Part shown: positions 52,545 through 63,737 of the stretch, piece by piece
How positions within the stretch are numbered: the stretch's first letter is position 1
Layout of the letters: each line of letters starts with the position of its first letter
DNA from: Lithodes maja
Lineage: Eukaryota; Arthropoda; Malacostraca; Decapoda; Lithodidae
Reading direction: 5' to 3'
DNA length: 64,000 nucleotides
Assembly (NCBI GenBank): GCA_037953745.1
Contig: JBAKBP010000787.1
Span: 1 to 64,000, forward strand
Program-made: the position numbers and the translations under genes
The notes under the pieces: generated by a model
Database searches by the model: none
What the model was told of the DNA's origin: nothing
Seen by the model: the letters and a program-made list of their open reading frames with translations, nothing else

Positions 52545-53090
52545 ATCGTAGCAGCGAAACGACTGCACCTATGGCTTTCATATGTTTACCACATGTACCT
52601 TACCCTTTTGGCTACCCACAAAAAAAAATCCCAAATTCCTCCTCCCACCCACTCGCTGACTGTCGGTCCTGTCAGAAGGAAAAAATAGGAAAATCTGTGG
52701 CGGCGAAACGACTGCACCAATCGGTTCCATATTAGTGTGACAAGTCCCTTACCCTTCTGCCTTCCCCCCACCACACCCCCAACCGCCTCCCACCACCCAC
52801 TTCCAGCGTATCCGTACGAAGATAAGGAAAAAAAGGAAAATCTGTGGCGGCGAAACGACTGCACCAATCGGTTCCATATTTGTGTGACAAGTCCCTTACC
52901 CTTCTGCCTTCCCCCCACCACACCCCCAACTGCCTCCCACCACCCACTTCCAGCGTATCCGTACGAAGATAAGGAAAAAAAGGAAAATCCGTGGTTGCGA
53001 AACTACCTTACCAATCGGCTTCATATTTGTAACATGAGTCAATTACGCTTCTACCTTCCCCACACCATCCCCCAAACCACCCTCCCACCA
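52545..53090. repeat. 147-bp tandem repeat, about four units
   Basis: 'tctgtggcgg' at 52694 and 52841 and 'tccgtggttg' at 52988 are spaced exactly 147 bp. A more diverged unit starts near 52547. Each contains 'cgaaacgactgcacc' and 'cccttacccttctgcc'. The second and third units are almost identical. Confidence 0.85.
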
Positions 53091-53535
53091 CCCTCCTACC
53101 CATACATAATAATAATGATGTGAAATATAAATAAATACAAGATATAAATTAAATAGAATATACACTCCTGTTAACTTCCTGTAGACTCACGTTCATCTCG
53201 TTCATCTCGTGTTGTAAACACGTGTAAACTCATGTAAACTCCTGTGACACTCATGTAGACTCCTGTAGACTCGCACTATTCGTACCCTGGAATTTGACCG
53301 TTATTTTTCAAATTTTGGCGGTGCGTGTTGGGGTCGTGTTAAACTCGCCAACACTCGCGTAAACTCGCGTAAACTCATGTAAACTCGTGTAAACTCATGT
53401 AAACTCGTGTTAAATTCGTGTTCTATGCGTGTTTACTCGCATCAGCTGCTACTCGCGTTGGGTTCGGGCTCCATCAACGGCGAGTGTGACTCGCGTTGGC
53501 CTCGCGCTCCAACTCGCCTATGTGTGAACCTACCT

Positions 53536-54499
53536 TAAGCTAGTGGTCCGTGGAGAACTGGAGATGGAGAAGAGTCAGTCATTACCGTGCAGTGGTGGGG
53601 AGAGGTAGTCCGCCGCACATAATCCTACCTACTTACATATTCGACCAACAGGAGTTTAAGTTATTCAGCTGAGTCACCTCCGCTCCCTGGATTTCGGTAA
53701 GTTTGCTTATGCTTTGGTAAATTTAAGTTATTTTTGCTGTATTTAAGTAGCGGTATATATGATTTCCATTTAGACTACGTTAAACTTCTCTGTTGACCAT
53801 ACCGGTGACTTTTTCTGATCTTCTTGTACTCATAGTGTGCAAGGTGTGGTGTTACCTGCAATCTAATATATTTTAGTTATATCTTCAACATAAAATATAA
53901 TTGAAAAGTGGTTCTTGTATGTAATCAAAGAAAGTACGAAAATTTGACCTAGCCTAATATTCGAAGGATTATAGGCCTACAGTACGTACCAGCAATACAG
54001 TTGTTCCTCGCTGCAATGAAGTATAAAGTTATATATTTTTACTCTAGTCGAAAATAACAATTTAAAAAATGTCTCCTAAAATATTTACCGATCTAGTCAA
54101 GGTGCCAGGTAAATCACTCGTGTGCATGAAACTCGGAAATCTTATCATCCATACTAATGAGGTGAAACTTCTTTAAATTTACAAACTAATGGAGCGAAAC
54201 AGGGGAGGCCCAGAGAGGCCTCCCTCAAACTAAATAGGGCTAACGGTGATTGGATCTACCAACTCTGGGGTTAGCAAAAAACAAGACAACATAACTGTTA
54301 TGCCACGTTTTTAATGACACGTGAGATAATCTGATTGCGATTTCCACTTTAGGAATCAGCGCTAATCAACAACTTAGATACGGTACCTCTCCGCTGTGTA
54401 AAGATCAGCCGTGGCTCTATAAATCAACACTAGTAATAAGCAACTCCGAGGACCAACTCCTTCTTACTTACAAGGACATCACCAAATGTTGGTGAGTTA
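53536..54499. other. Possible 5' exon and spacer
   Basis: A GC-moderate block to 53696 ends at GATTTCG|GTAAGTTT, a strong donor-like site; a non-coding first exon is possible but unsupported. Near 54160-54235 'aaactaatggagcgaaac' and 'ggcctccct' resemble a miniature-element fragment. Otherwise nothing recognised. Confidence 0.3.
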
Positions 54500-54812
54500 T
54501 CTGCTCAACAGGTGGCGTTGTGTGTGTGTAAGTGTGAGAGTCCGAGTGTAGAGGGTGAGACAGTGAAGCACGGGAACGAGATGGCTTCAGAGATGGGGTC
54601 GTTTCGGGCCATGAGTGAGCACCGTGCCTCATGTGAAGGCAAGATGGCAGGTGCTCGTTGTACTCTACGTGCTTCACATGTCTCACTCCCTAGACTGGAA
54701 CAAGACCTCACGGGCTTCACTGTTCATTGTAAAGCGGTGAATGTTAAGGCTCTCAGCCTATGCCCGAGAGGAAGTAAGTTGGAATATAGAAAAAAAAAAA
54801 AAAAAAAAAAAA
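54500..54812 (+). mobile_element. Poly-A retroposon (SINE-like), copy 1
   Basis: The blocks 'gagggtgagacagtgaagca', 'gcttcacatgtctcactccc', 'acaagacctcacgggcttca' and 'ggctctcagcctatgcccga', then an A-run (54789-54811), match the complement of 59608-59855. Two independent poly-A-ended copies imply a retroposed family. The RNA source is unknown. The left boundary is uncertain. Confidence 0.7.
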
Positions 54813-55951
54813 ATGGATGGACCAGGGTTATAATGTTGACTTGATCCTGTTTGACTATTCCAAGGCCTTTGACGTGGTTAATCATGACATTCTGATCACC
54901 AAACTTTATAGCTTGGGAATTAGGGGTAGGGTACTGGATTGGATTAGGGACTTTCTCCATAACCGTATTATGCATGTCAAAGTAAATAATCATTTTAGTT
55001 CTTTCAGGGATGTGCTTAACGGAGTCCCTCAAGGCTCTGTCCTTGGTCCCCTGCTTTTCCTCATATTTATCAATTATATTACTCGTAATATTAATTCGTC
55101 TACCAAAATATATGCTGATGATTTGAAACTGTATGTAAAAATCAAATATGATAACCTCTTAAATTTTCTTAATTGTATGTTTGCTTGCCAGTCTGATATA
55201 GACGTGCTTGCTAAGGTCTCTAAATCCTGGGGCCTAACGATGAACCCAGATAAATGTGTCCACCTAAGATTTTGTAGGAAAGAAATTGATTGGGATGACC
55301 TGGGTCATTCTGGCAGATACTATCTTGACAACTCCTTAATCGCTATTAGAGACTCTGCATCCGATCTAGGAATTTTTATCGATTCCTCCCTTAAGTTTCA
55401 TACACACATTTCTAATATTGTCCACAAGGCTGGAGGACTCGCCCATAGTATCCTAAGGTCAACTGTCAACCGGGATGCCACTATTTGTTTCCCATATTCG
55501 TCCCATATTAGAATATTCTTCCTCTCTGTGGAACCTTGGGTATTTGGGGGACCTAAGACTACTGGAGTCTGTTCAGAGACGCTGGACTAAATCTATTGGG
55601 GGTCTCGAGAATCTTGATTATGGTGAGAGATTGAGGATATTAAACCTATTTTCCATTAAGGGTAGACTTCTTAGGCATGACATAATTAAGTACTGGCAAA
55701 TATTTCACGGTTTCTGCTCAATTACTCCTGAAGATGTTTTTGATCGTCCCCAATATTTTGCAACCAGGGGTCACCCATATAAAATTGCTCACTCGAGATG
55801 CCAGCTTGAAATAAGAAAAATATTTTTTAATCTTAGATATGTGTCTCTGTGGAACTCTTTGCCCACAGAATTGGTATCCCTGACTAACCTATTATCTTTC
55901 AAGGCTGCCCTTTCCGACTATCTTGCAGGAGTTTTATATGAATATTCATGA
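54813..55951 (+). pseudogene. CR1/Jockey-group LINE reverse transcriptase, 5'-truncated and frameshifted
   Basis: Starts inside RT domain 3 (LILFDYSKAFDVVNHDIL), followed by GVPQGSVLGPLLFLIFI and IYADDLKL. A second frame from about 55475 carries the C-terminus (SHIRPILEYSSSLWNLG; LRYVSLWNSLPTEL; LSFKAALSDYL). The frames overlap near 55480-55500, so one indel separates them. It is clearly different from the CR1-A/B/C family. It begins immediately after the A-tail of the SINE-like copy, suggesting a joined or template-switched insertion. Confidence 0.82.
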
Positions 55952-56325
55952 TTTTGTTCTCGATGTCACACCTTCTGGCCTCCTCAACCACTTATACTTG
56001 TACCTTGTTAGTTAACGTAGCTGCTCATGATGCACTTTCCAGTCCATAGATTTCTATACTCCCTGTTTTTACTACAAATTTTAAATTATCTTTGGGCATC
56101 AGCAGTGTGTGGCTTCCGTGGACCCTGACCTACCACTTAGCTCTGGGGTCTGGAAGCCCACCAGGTAAGAATGGGCACAAAATACACATGAAAGGTTTTA
56201 ACAGGTTTTATTCCTTAATAGCTAGGGTACAATCTCAATATGTCTCTGGAAAAGTAAACATAACATTCATATATAAGATAATAATAATGTTACAAATGAA
56301 CATATAAATAATAACGGATACAGTA
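55952..56325. other. LINE 3' flank; no confident gene
   Basis: Contains CAG|TGTGTGG (about 56105) and CCACCAG|GTAAGAATG (about 56163), acceptor- and donor-like sites enclosing 59 bp. One frame is open (VASVDPDLPLSSGVWKP). No family recognised; chance is likely. Confidence 0.25.
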
Positions 56326-58112
56326 CGTTTCGTCACCAACCCGTTTCGTCACCACCTCTCAGACCCGTTTCGTCACCGCGATCTCGGACATTTCGTCACC
56401 ATAATGAGCCACTACTACCATTTCAAGGGCATTGAACCTTGATTTAAGTATTTATGGTTATAATTTGTGATGAAAACTTAATAATTGGTTGCCTATTTGT
56501 ATTATGGGAGGGTAGATATGTATCTGATATGGTTTTGTTAGATTCTGATATCGTTTGTCAGAAGGTTGTCTTATATATTTTACGATACTCGCTGTCTCTT
56601 AACCCTTGTCTATCGGGGCCCGACTTAAGTCCGTATCGAAAAATTTGGACTATGTGGCGGGGCCTGACTTAAATCCATGTGCAATTTTGGCGCAATATTG
56701 GCTCTGAGAGAGAGACGAGCGACGGGAGGAGCCTGGGTTACCTCATGACCGCTCGCCACGGTTGCCGTGGACTGACTGAGATGTACTCCACTTACATCCA
56801 CCCTCGCTACATATGTAATTATATAAAGAAATTACCGTATTTTAGCGATTTTGCCCTTCGGTTGCACGATCGTTGCAAGACAACCAGTGATCGTAGAAGG
56901 ATGTTTCGGGTGTCATTGGAAAGCTCAATTTACGCCCTTTCAGTGATACATACTTGTATTACGCTCTGAGTCTTGTTTATGCATGAAAAAGAGCAGGGAA
57001 ACAACCCCATTTATGGTAAAAAAAAAAACGCTGGGCGGCACAGTGAAATATACTCTTTGAGCGTTAATAGACGCTACCAACAATACAACCAGATCCACTT
57101 TTTCGTGTACGGAAGTAAAGTAGGTTAAAGCGACCAAGAATCGAAATCGGTCTTCTCGTTCATCAGGCATACATTTCCACACTAATTACATCTCTATAAT
57201 ATGTTAGTGTTCTCTATAATCATGTGTTGTGCATATTATAATATGTAGCCTACCTGTTATGCCACGCTTTAGAGGAGCGAGGTATATATTCTGGTACACT
57301 TCCCAGCTCTGGGAGTTGTGCAGTAATCGTCTAATTTAGGCTACTCTCGACTGGGAGAGGACTGACCTTAACTCTATCTACATCAAACAGATGACGTACA
57401 ATGCACAGAAACACGATGGTAGGTACAATGGTTTTTATTCACAACACTTGGATAGGCACACAGACATAAAATTATACAGAGGGTTGTTCAGCGGGACACT
57501 CGTACACAGGATAAATTAGATAAAATCAAGAGGCGGAATAAACCTCTAACAAACAATCATCCTAAAAGTACGGTAAATGGGTTAGCTTGAACACATGTAG
57601 GTCTAATTAGTTTATAAGAACACAGGATGATTGTAACTGGTAAATAAACGAGGAAATGGTAGATTCCCAAAATAATAAATACAAAGAGTTCGAATGACAA
57701 GGAACTCTAAAGCATAAATGCAACTCTTAACTCTGGAATTAAATACACTATAATGCCTAAGTCTCAATGATCAGATATGCGGCAGGAACTCTCGGTTGAC
57801 GTGTAGAGTGCATGTTAAAATAAAGTGGCAATATTGTATCTACATTTCCTCTTCAGGGGGTCACGGGAGCCCGGGCCCGAGGAAGTATCTATATATTTCG
57901 GCATATTTCGCTACATTCCGGTCTTGTTCATACTTTAGTGACATCCTGGGCAAGAATATACATTGGAGTGGTTTATGAGTTTCGAACCAAGCTGCAAATA
58001 ATGCCTTTTGGACTATGAAACATAGTGGTGACGAAACGGGTCTGAATTTTGGTGACGAAACGGGTTTTTGGGGACGAACTGGGTAGTGACGAAACGGAAT
58101 GGTGACGAAACG
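56326..58112. mobile_element. 1.8-kb element bounded by inverted CGTTTCGTCACC arrays
   Basis: The left end has four spaced copies of CGTTTCGTCACC or close variants (56326, 56342, 56369, 56389). The right end has about four copies of the complement GGTGACGAAACG (58026-58112), in mirror order. The interior has no transposase-like ORF. The structure suggests a non-autonomous DNA element with multimeric subterminal transposase sites. No target duplication identified. Confidence 0.65.
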
Positions 58113-58207
58113 TCCATACCCCATAATAACACATAGAGATGATAAGTCTCAAATCACAATAAATAAAGTCCTGATATAAATATACAAGCTCTCAAATATG
58201 GCTTGGG

Positions 58208-58775
58208 AATGAGTAAATTATAGGTTTGAGTCCCGGAGAGAAGAAGGAAAACCCTAATATATAGTAATGGCCCCAAAATCATTGATGATATGCCTATTAT
58301 AAAATAGCTCTCTTTCAAACGCCCGCGGTCAGCCTGTTTGAAACACCTGCCACAGGGGAAAGAGTGCCGACATCATAAGGGTACGCTCATTCTCTTATGG
58401 GATCGTCATTATGATTGGGTACTCACTACGAAAAAGCTTCATAAAAAATAATTAAGAATTATTAACTTAAGAATTGCTATAATAAAGCTTCCCAACTTTG
58501 TGGATGTCTTCCCGTGGATTCTATCCGAGACGCTGAACCCCTCGGCGTCATTCCTCCTTCAATGATATATCAAGATTAAACTTAAGACATCAACGAATGG
58601 GAAGGGGATGGAATGGAGGGCCTGCATCGTCAATGATTTCGGGGCCACTACTAAACATTAGGTTTTCCTTCTTCCCTCTAGGACTCAAACCTATAATTTA
58701 TTAGTGGCCCCTCCATCATTGACGATATGCCTGATATCTCAAGACTGGAGGGGGACATTCGTGACAATATCTAAA
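58208..58775. mobile_element. Hairpin-ended miniature element, copy Y (inverted relative to X)
   Basis: The complement follows 49898-50462 block by block: GTCCCCCTCCAGT, CGTCAATGATGGAGGGGCC, 'ataggtttga', the hairpin, 'cattcgttgatgt' and 'gtgagtacccaat'. Its palindrome lies at about 58628-58730. Confidence 0.75.
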
Positions 58776-59110
58776 CCACTAACAAACCATCATAGGTAGA
58801 GAAAAAACAACCGCATAGCATTCTTAAATTTATTATATAAAAACAATATTTGGTATAAAAAATGGTATTAGTTTATGACCAACCAGTTACGGGCCCCATC
58901 GATGATTATTTATTAGTGTGTCATCAATTTCATGAACGATACTTTGTTGGTGTGCATGTAATTACCGTCGCAAATTCACTATAAGTAAAATACAAGAAAC
59001 TGTAAAAAATCCCTCCTTGTCGATGGCCGCGCCGCAATAATAAACAATAGCCGTCCTTCGGGAGCTCTTACCCTCAACCTCTCAGTCGAACGTCACTACA
59101 CCTAGCGGTC
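58776..59110. other. No gene recognised
   Basis: AT-rich, becoming GC-richer from about 59020 as it approaches the promoter-like region. Confidence 0.45.
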
Positions 59111-59139
59111 TTTTTAGGTATCAAGAACCATAGCATGAA

Positions 59140-59263
59140 CCAATCACAATGCTTCCCGTCACTCATGAAACCAATCACAGCCTTCCATCAAATTATCAAC
59201 CAATCACACAGTCTTTCAGTCGTCACGTCACGCCCCTCGCCGATCGGGGCGCCCGGCTCAGTT
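59140..59263 (+). promoter_or_regulatory. Candidate polymerase II promoter: three CCAAT boxes, CRE-like site, Inr
   Basis: CCAATCA occurs at 59140, 59171 and 59200, about 30 bp apart and in the same orientation. A TCACGTCA CRE-like site follows at 59223, a GC-rich stretch with GATCGGGGCGCCC, and TCAGTT at 59258, which fits the arthropod initiator consensus. No TATA box. The spacing and order are what a CCAAT-type TATA-less promoter would show; activity is inferred. Confidence 0.5.
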
Positions 59264-59572
59264 CGAAGATGGAGCCCGAAGATGGAGGTTGTATGTGGTT
59301 TGGGACAGATATTGGGGACGGATACCAGGACGTTTAATATATTCTTTAACGTCTTGCCACAGCCTTTCTACATTTTGTGTGTGGATGGCGGGATTCTCAT
59401 GATTCAAGGAAGTTGAGGCTGTGAGTCTCTATTGCGGGGACAAGTTCTACCCCCCTGATTTCGACTACGACCCTTATGATCCACTGGAACCGATCAACCT
59501 CCTCTCAACCTACAGCAACCTCTTCTTCAGCCTCTCAACCTACTGCATCAACCTCTTCAGCCTCTCATTAAG
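59261..59572 (+). other. Candidate first exon downstream of the CCAAT promoter
   Basis: Runs from the Inr to TTAAG|GTATGT, a good donor. A 22-codon ORF starts at 59269 (MEPEDGGCMWFGTDIG). Another open frame reads CGDKFYPPDFDYDPYD in 59421-59572 but lacks an ATG. FYPPDFD recalls the start of YJU2/CWC16 splicing factors; the rest does not match. A CCTCTCAACCTACTGCA-like stretch is imperfectly repeated. Possibly a mainly untranslated exon. Confidence 0.35.
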
Positions 59573-59607
59573 GTATGTTATCGTCTGGGGGACATATAAT
59601 AGGTGTT

Positions 59608-59643
<36 letters not shown>

Positions 59644-59855
59644 TTCCAACTACTCCCTCTCGGGCATAGGCTGAGAGCCTGTACATTCCACCGCTCAACA
59701 CGGTGAAGCCCGTGAGGTCTTGTTCCAGCCTGGGGAGTGAGACATGTGAAGCATCCATCATGGCTCAAAGCAGCTCCATCTCTGAAGCAGCTGGTTGCTT
59801 CGCCCAAGTGCTTCACCGTCTCACCCTCCAGACTCAGACCCTCACTCTCAGGTTA
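59608..59855 (-). mobile_element. Poly-A retroposon (SINE-like), copy 2
   Basis: Starts with a T-run (59609-59640, the A-tail on the minus strand). The complement then matches 54530-54788: 'gagggtgagacggtgaagca', 'cttcacatgtctcac' and 'ggctctcagcctatgcccga'. It lies just inside the putative intron after the candidate exon. Confidence 0.7.
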
Positions 59856-59930
59856 GGTTAATGACAAAACTTGGCTCGGATTTAATGGATTTAGCAGGGG
59901 TGTGGGGGCGGCAGCCCCCACCCATAATAC

Positions 59931-59949
59931 TAGGTTAGGTTAGGTTAGG
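59931..59949. repeat. Short (TTAGG)n run, about 4 units
   Basis: TAGGTTAGGTTAGGTTAGG, the arthropod telomere motif, as a short internal stretch. Preceded by a GGGGGCGGCAGCCCCC stem near 59905. Confidence 0.7.
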
Positions 59950-60640
59950 CTAATGTTAACCCCATTCTTACTGGATTTTTCCACGTTGAAAACAAGAAAA
60001 CCTGTGCCAACTTTCGAAATGAGGTTACTGTGATTTTGGACTGAAAATTCGAAAAACCCGCCAAAACTTGGCTCGGGTTTTTCCATTTTCAGGTTTTGTT
60101 ACTTTTAAATATTGTATTTTCAGAGTTCCTCCAATATTACCCCTTTATTTACGTCTTTTACCCCGCAATTTCCCTGATCTTCATAGCCCTCCCCACTATC
60201 GGGGGCCGTGTCTTAAGATTGATGGATAATGGGAAAATACTAAAATGCGACAGTCCTCGGTATTAAACAACACTCTATATCAAAGAAAAAAACAAAAACA
60301 ACAAAAAATTACCTGAAAAACTCGTATGTGGTTGTTGATAAAGTTTTACCTAAAAAATGGAAAGAGAAGCAGATTGCGTACGGTATTTCAAAGAAGTCTG
60401 CTTGTACGTAACCTTGCAGGTACGTATAGGTAATGAATATCTCATCGAGATTCAATACAATGTAGTTCCAAGAATACTTGATTCTTGTCAAAAACAAAGA
60501 TAGTTCTTCGACTCTTCCTAGACGTCAAAGTTTTGTAGGAACAAACAAATAATTTGGTTACAAATATTTGGTCCATAAAATTAATTTGTACATATAACTA
60601 CTGTATATTTCTATGTACAACTTATCTTCTATATCTCATA
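59950..60640. other. No gene recognised
   Basis: AT-rich sequence between the TTAGG run and the 3' region of the DIRS-like element. The element's terminal repeat could lie here, but its boundary was not found. Confidence 0.45.
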
Positions 60641-60770
60641 GTTGCAACTATTGCTGATATATATGAAAAATAAAAAACCTGAACTGTATAACCAGTTCGA
60701 CTTATTAAGTATCACAGCTCGTATACTTATCACATCCTCGGCGGAGGGTCTGAGGGTCTTGGGTTCTCCA

Positions 60771-61890
60771 TTACCTCCCCCCCACTCCTTTTTCATACTT
60801 AAGATTACTCTTAAATCTATTAGCACAAAAGACCAATTTGACCCGTTGACGTAATGCCACACAGGTGAGTTTTGGTTTATCCAAGGCCACAGACAGGTAG
60901 CGCATCAAGAAAGTATGATTGGATGACCATACGCGTGTGTTAGCTATGTCATCAACTGAAAGATTGTGTAAGAATTTTAAAGAAACTGCCCACTTCCTGA
61001 TGTCATGGGCCCTTCCCACTAGACCGGGGTTACTCTCCCGAATAACATCTAGAAGAAAGGATGCTAATTTCCTTTTCGTGATGTGCTTGCCTGTACTATT
61101 GACCCATAAAGCTCCCTGTTGTTGAGGTTCCGAAACTCTCAAAAACTTAATAAGAGATTGTACTGGGCAATAAATATGATGTGTATCCCCACGCTTGAGC
61201 GCCGGCATAGTAAAATCAGAAAACACATGATCGCTATGCTAATTTTAAGCGATATAAGTGGGGGACAGCGCAATTTGGACATTTATATTGCATCTCCCAA
61301 ATCTGAGGCAATTAGGTTCGTTGCTCATCGCTGCCAGCTCAGACACCCTGTTACCTGTGGCCAAAGCCATAAGGAACACAACCTTCTTTAATAGTGACTC
61401 AAAATCCGGCGCATGATTATACTTGCGCGAATGGAGTAAAGACAATGCTTTGTCAAGTGACCAGGTAGGCATTAGCTGACGGGATGGTGGGCGAAGCTTG
61501 AAACACGCCCTCATGAACCCTGTCTCTTCCACCTGCGGTATAGATAGCCCTGTTAAGTCATAAAAGGGGGTTCTGATAGCTGGCAGGTGTTTTTTCAGCG
61601 TTACTACGGAAAGGCGTTTTTGCTCAAACAAGTTCAGGGTAGTCCAAATGCTTGAAAACTAAAGCTACTGATGCGTCAGTTTGCGCCGTTTCCACTATCC
61701 AGGTTGTAAAAGATTTCCAATGGGATTGATATTGACACCTGGTAGATAGAGTATAATGATTTAGAAATGTATTAGTGACACTCTCACCATACGGAGTTAA
61801 CCATTTTGCATTCTGAATGTCCAAAAGGCAAAAGTCAGCGAGGTCTCTAGGTTGCCAATTGTCTCTAAGTGGAAGTGCGAGATCGGGAGT
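60771..61890 (-). pseudogene. DIRS-like tyrosine recombinase, broken
   Basis: Read from right to left. The N-terminal SAM-like domain is at about 61630-61890 (NWQPRDLADFCLLDIQ; STRCQYQSHWKSFTTWIV). A frame change follows near 61625, then the catalytic core. Box I arginine is in ATGNRVSEL (R at 61347-61349), H-x-x-R is in AHDIRKWAVS (61005), and the tyrosine is in FLMRYLSV (60897-60899). Two in-frame stops (TAA, TAG) interrupt it near 61240. This enzyme integrates circular DNA in DIRS elements in place of a DDE integrase. Catalytic residues survive but the gene is inactive. Confidence 0.82.
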
Positions 61891-63700
61891 GACACCGGGT
61901 TCTCGCACCATGTCTTGAACTGGTGGTACCACACCTGAGCCGGCCACAGGGACGCGATTATCGAGACTATGCCCCGGTAACCCCGTAGTTTGTGAACTAC
62001 TTGACACATGAGTGAAGCGTCTGGAGGCGGAAACAGATATATGGAATTCCACCTGTTCCAGTCCACCATCAATGCGTCTGGACCCCCCGCCGAAGTCATT
62101 TCTCGGCGGGTTAGGCAGGAAGGAAGTTTGTGGTTTTCCTTGGATGCGAATAAATCCACTTGTGGATGGTATGGCTCTGCAATCATCTGATTGAAGATGT
62201 TTTGCTTGAGAGACCATTCTACCTTAGTGCTCTGTCTTCGTGATAGGGCATCTGCCCAGACGTTTGCTATGCCTGGCAGTTATGATGCGTGAAGATGGAT
62301 GTTCAGCTTTTCCGCCAGAACAAAAATCTCTTCCGACAACTCTAGCAACTTCTGAGACCTCGTTGACCCTTGCTTTTGAATGCAGGACACCGCATTCAAA
62401 TTATCCATTCGAAAGGCTACTGATTTCCCCGGCAAGATGGAGCCGTGAACCTGTAGAAAAAGTAAGGGGACTAATAACTCTTTTGCATTGATGTGAAAAT
62501 TCTCGGATTGGGACCAAAGCCCTTGACACTGATGGCCAAGGCTTGAGTGATAACCCCAGCCTATCGTCCCTCAAGCATCTGTGTCTATCCATACCGTAGG
62601 TGGGGGAGACGTCCACGTCATTATTGAGTGCAGTGTTTCCTTCCTTGCCCAAACCGATAGCAAGTTGTGAATTAACGATGGAATTCGCCACAACTTTCCC
62701 GCCGGCAACAGCGGGAAACGTTTGTTTCCTTCGAGGATTAATCTCTTTACTTTCAACCGGCCCAACTTTACTGTCAGTTGAATCCAGTTGAGAGAGCCGA
62801 CCAGGGATTCCCATATCCTTCTCGTGGTAGTCAGACTGTGGAGAAACAAAAACATTTTCTTTCGAAATCTGTTGCGATTATCCACACTCTGACTGAGAGT
62901 AAGATATGCTGTGTCCCAGACCAGCCCTATCCACTGAATTACCCTTGGTGGGACAAGGTTCGACTTTGCCAAGTTGACCTTGAACCCCAGGGATTGAACA
63001 TAGTTTATAATGTAAGTTACATGGTTTTTGCAGTGACTCTCTGACTCTGCCACCACTAGCAAGTCGTCTAAGTACCACAAAACTTTGATTCCCTAATTAA
63101 AAAATGGCATTTAGAGCCTGCCGGACTAATGTTGTAAATATTCTCGGTGCTAGGTTCAACCCGAATAGCATCCTCTAAAAGACATAAGTCTGATGCTCTA
63201 TCCTCAAAGCGAGGAATTTTTGGAACCTTTTGTTAACCGGGACATGCCAATAGGCTTCTGTCAGGTCTAACGAGCCCATCCAACCTTGCGGCGGAAGTGT
63301 TAGCCTGATTTGATTCACAGTGAGCATCCTGAACGATGCATTGTGAATGTGTTGATTCAAACAAGATAGATCTACGACTGGTCTCATCTGAATACTGTCT
63401 CTCTTTGGTACGAGAAAAAGTCTGGACGTGTAAACTGGGCAAGTTAGATTGACCGGGACAATGATATGCTTGGTAATCATTTCCTGGACTAGTGACTCCA
63501 CCTCTAAAGACACATGATTTATTTCTAGTGGTTGACGTAAACGAGGTTGCCGGAGCCACTGCCAGGTTATGCCCTTGCATACCACTGTCCTTGCCCAAGT
63601 CCGCCGGGGCCAAGCACGATGACATGCCCGAAATGACCCAGTTACTTGACTGGGCTTGTCCGGCGTAACTGCACTCGGATCCAACTCGGGGTCGACAGGC
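61797..63700 (-). pseudogene. DIRS-like reverse transcriptase and RNase H, broken
   Basis: RT start in 63175-63684: LFLVPKRDSIQMRPVVDLSC, LDLTEAYWHVPV. Stops follow near 63175 and 63105, with a frame change at an A/T run near 63100. The catalytic YLDD lies at 63070 (LWYLDDLLVVAESE). RNase H pieces are VWIDTDA (62580), FHINAKEL, FRMDNLNAV and SYLPGIANVWADALSR. A DIRS-type tail with VDLFASKENHKLP follows (61797-62186). Its frame overlaps the recombinase frame, as in DIRS elements. Lacks an intact frame anywhere; non-functional. Confidence 0.82.
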
Positions 63701-63737
63701 CCCGGGAGTAAGAGAGTTTGTGAGATGACTAGTTTTT

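Larger units (their letters stand above)
52119..53535. mobile_element. 1.4-kb TIR element with TAA target duplication (PIF/Harbinger-like, non-autonomous)
   Basis: Perfect terminal inverted repeats of 32 bp, starting AGGTAGGTTCACACATAGG. TAA lies on each side (52116-52118 and 53536-53538); 3-bp TWA duplications are typical of PIF/Harbinger. The subterminal arms (52190-52440, 53160-53460) are arrays of 11-bp ACTCGCGTAGA/ACTCGTGTAAA-like units in the same written orientation. No transposase ORF. Confidence 0.8.

Noticed and set aside
52586..53123. Repetitive protein encoded in the 147-bp array
   Set aside because: Frames follow the repeat because 147 is a multiple of three. Composition is that of low-complexity DNA, and there is no start, stop or splice context.
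54512..54844. 110-codon protein MALCVCKCESPSVEGE...
   Set aside because: Runs through a SINE-like retroposon and its A-tail (a K-run); the second copy does not keep the frame.
59931..59949. True telomere end
   Set aside because: Only about four TTAGG units lie inside ordinary repeat-rich sequence; an internal motif.
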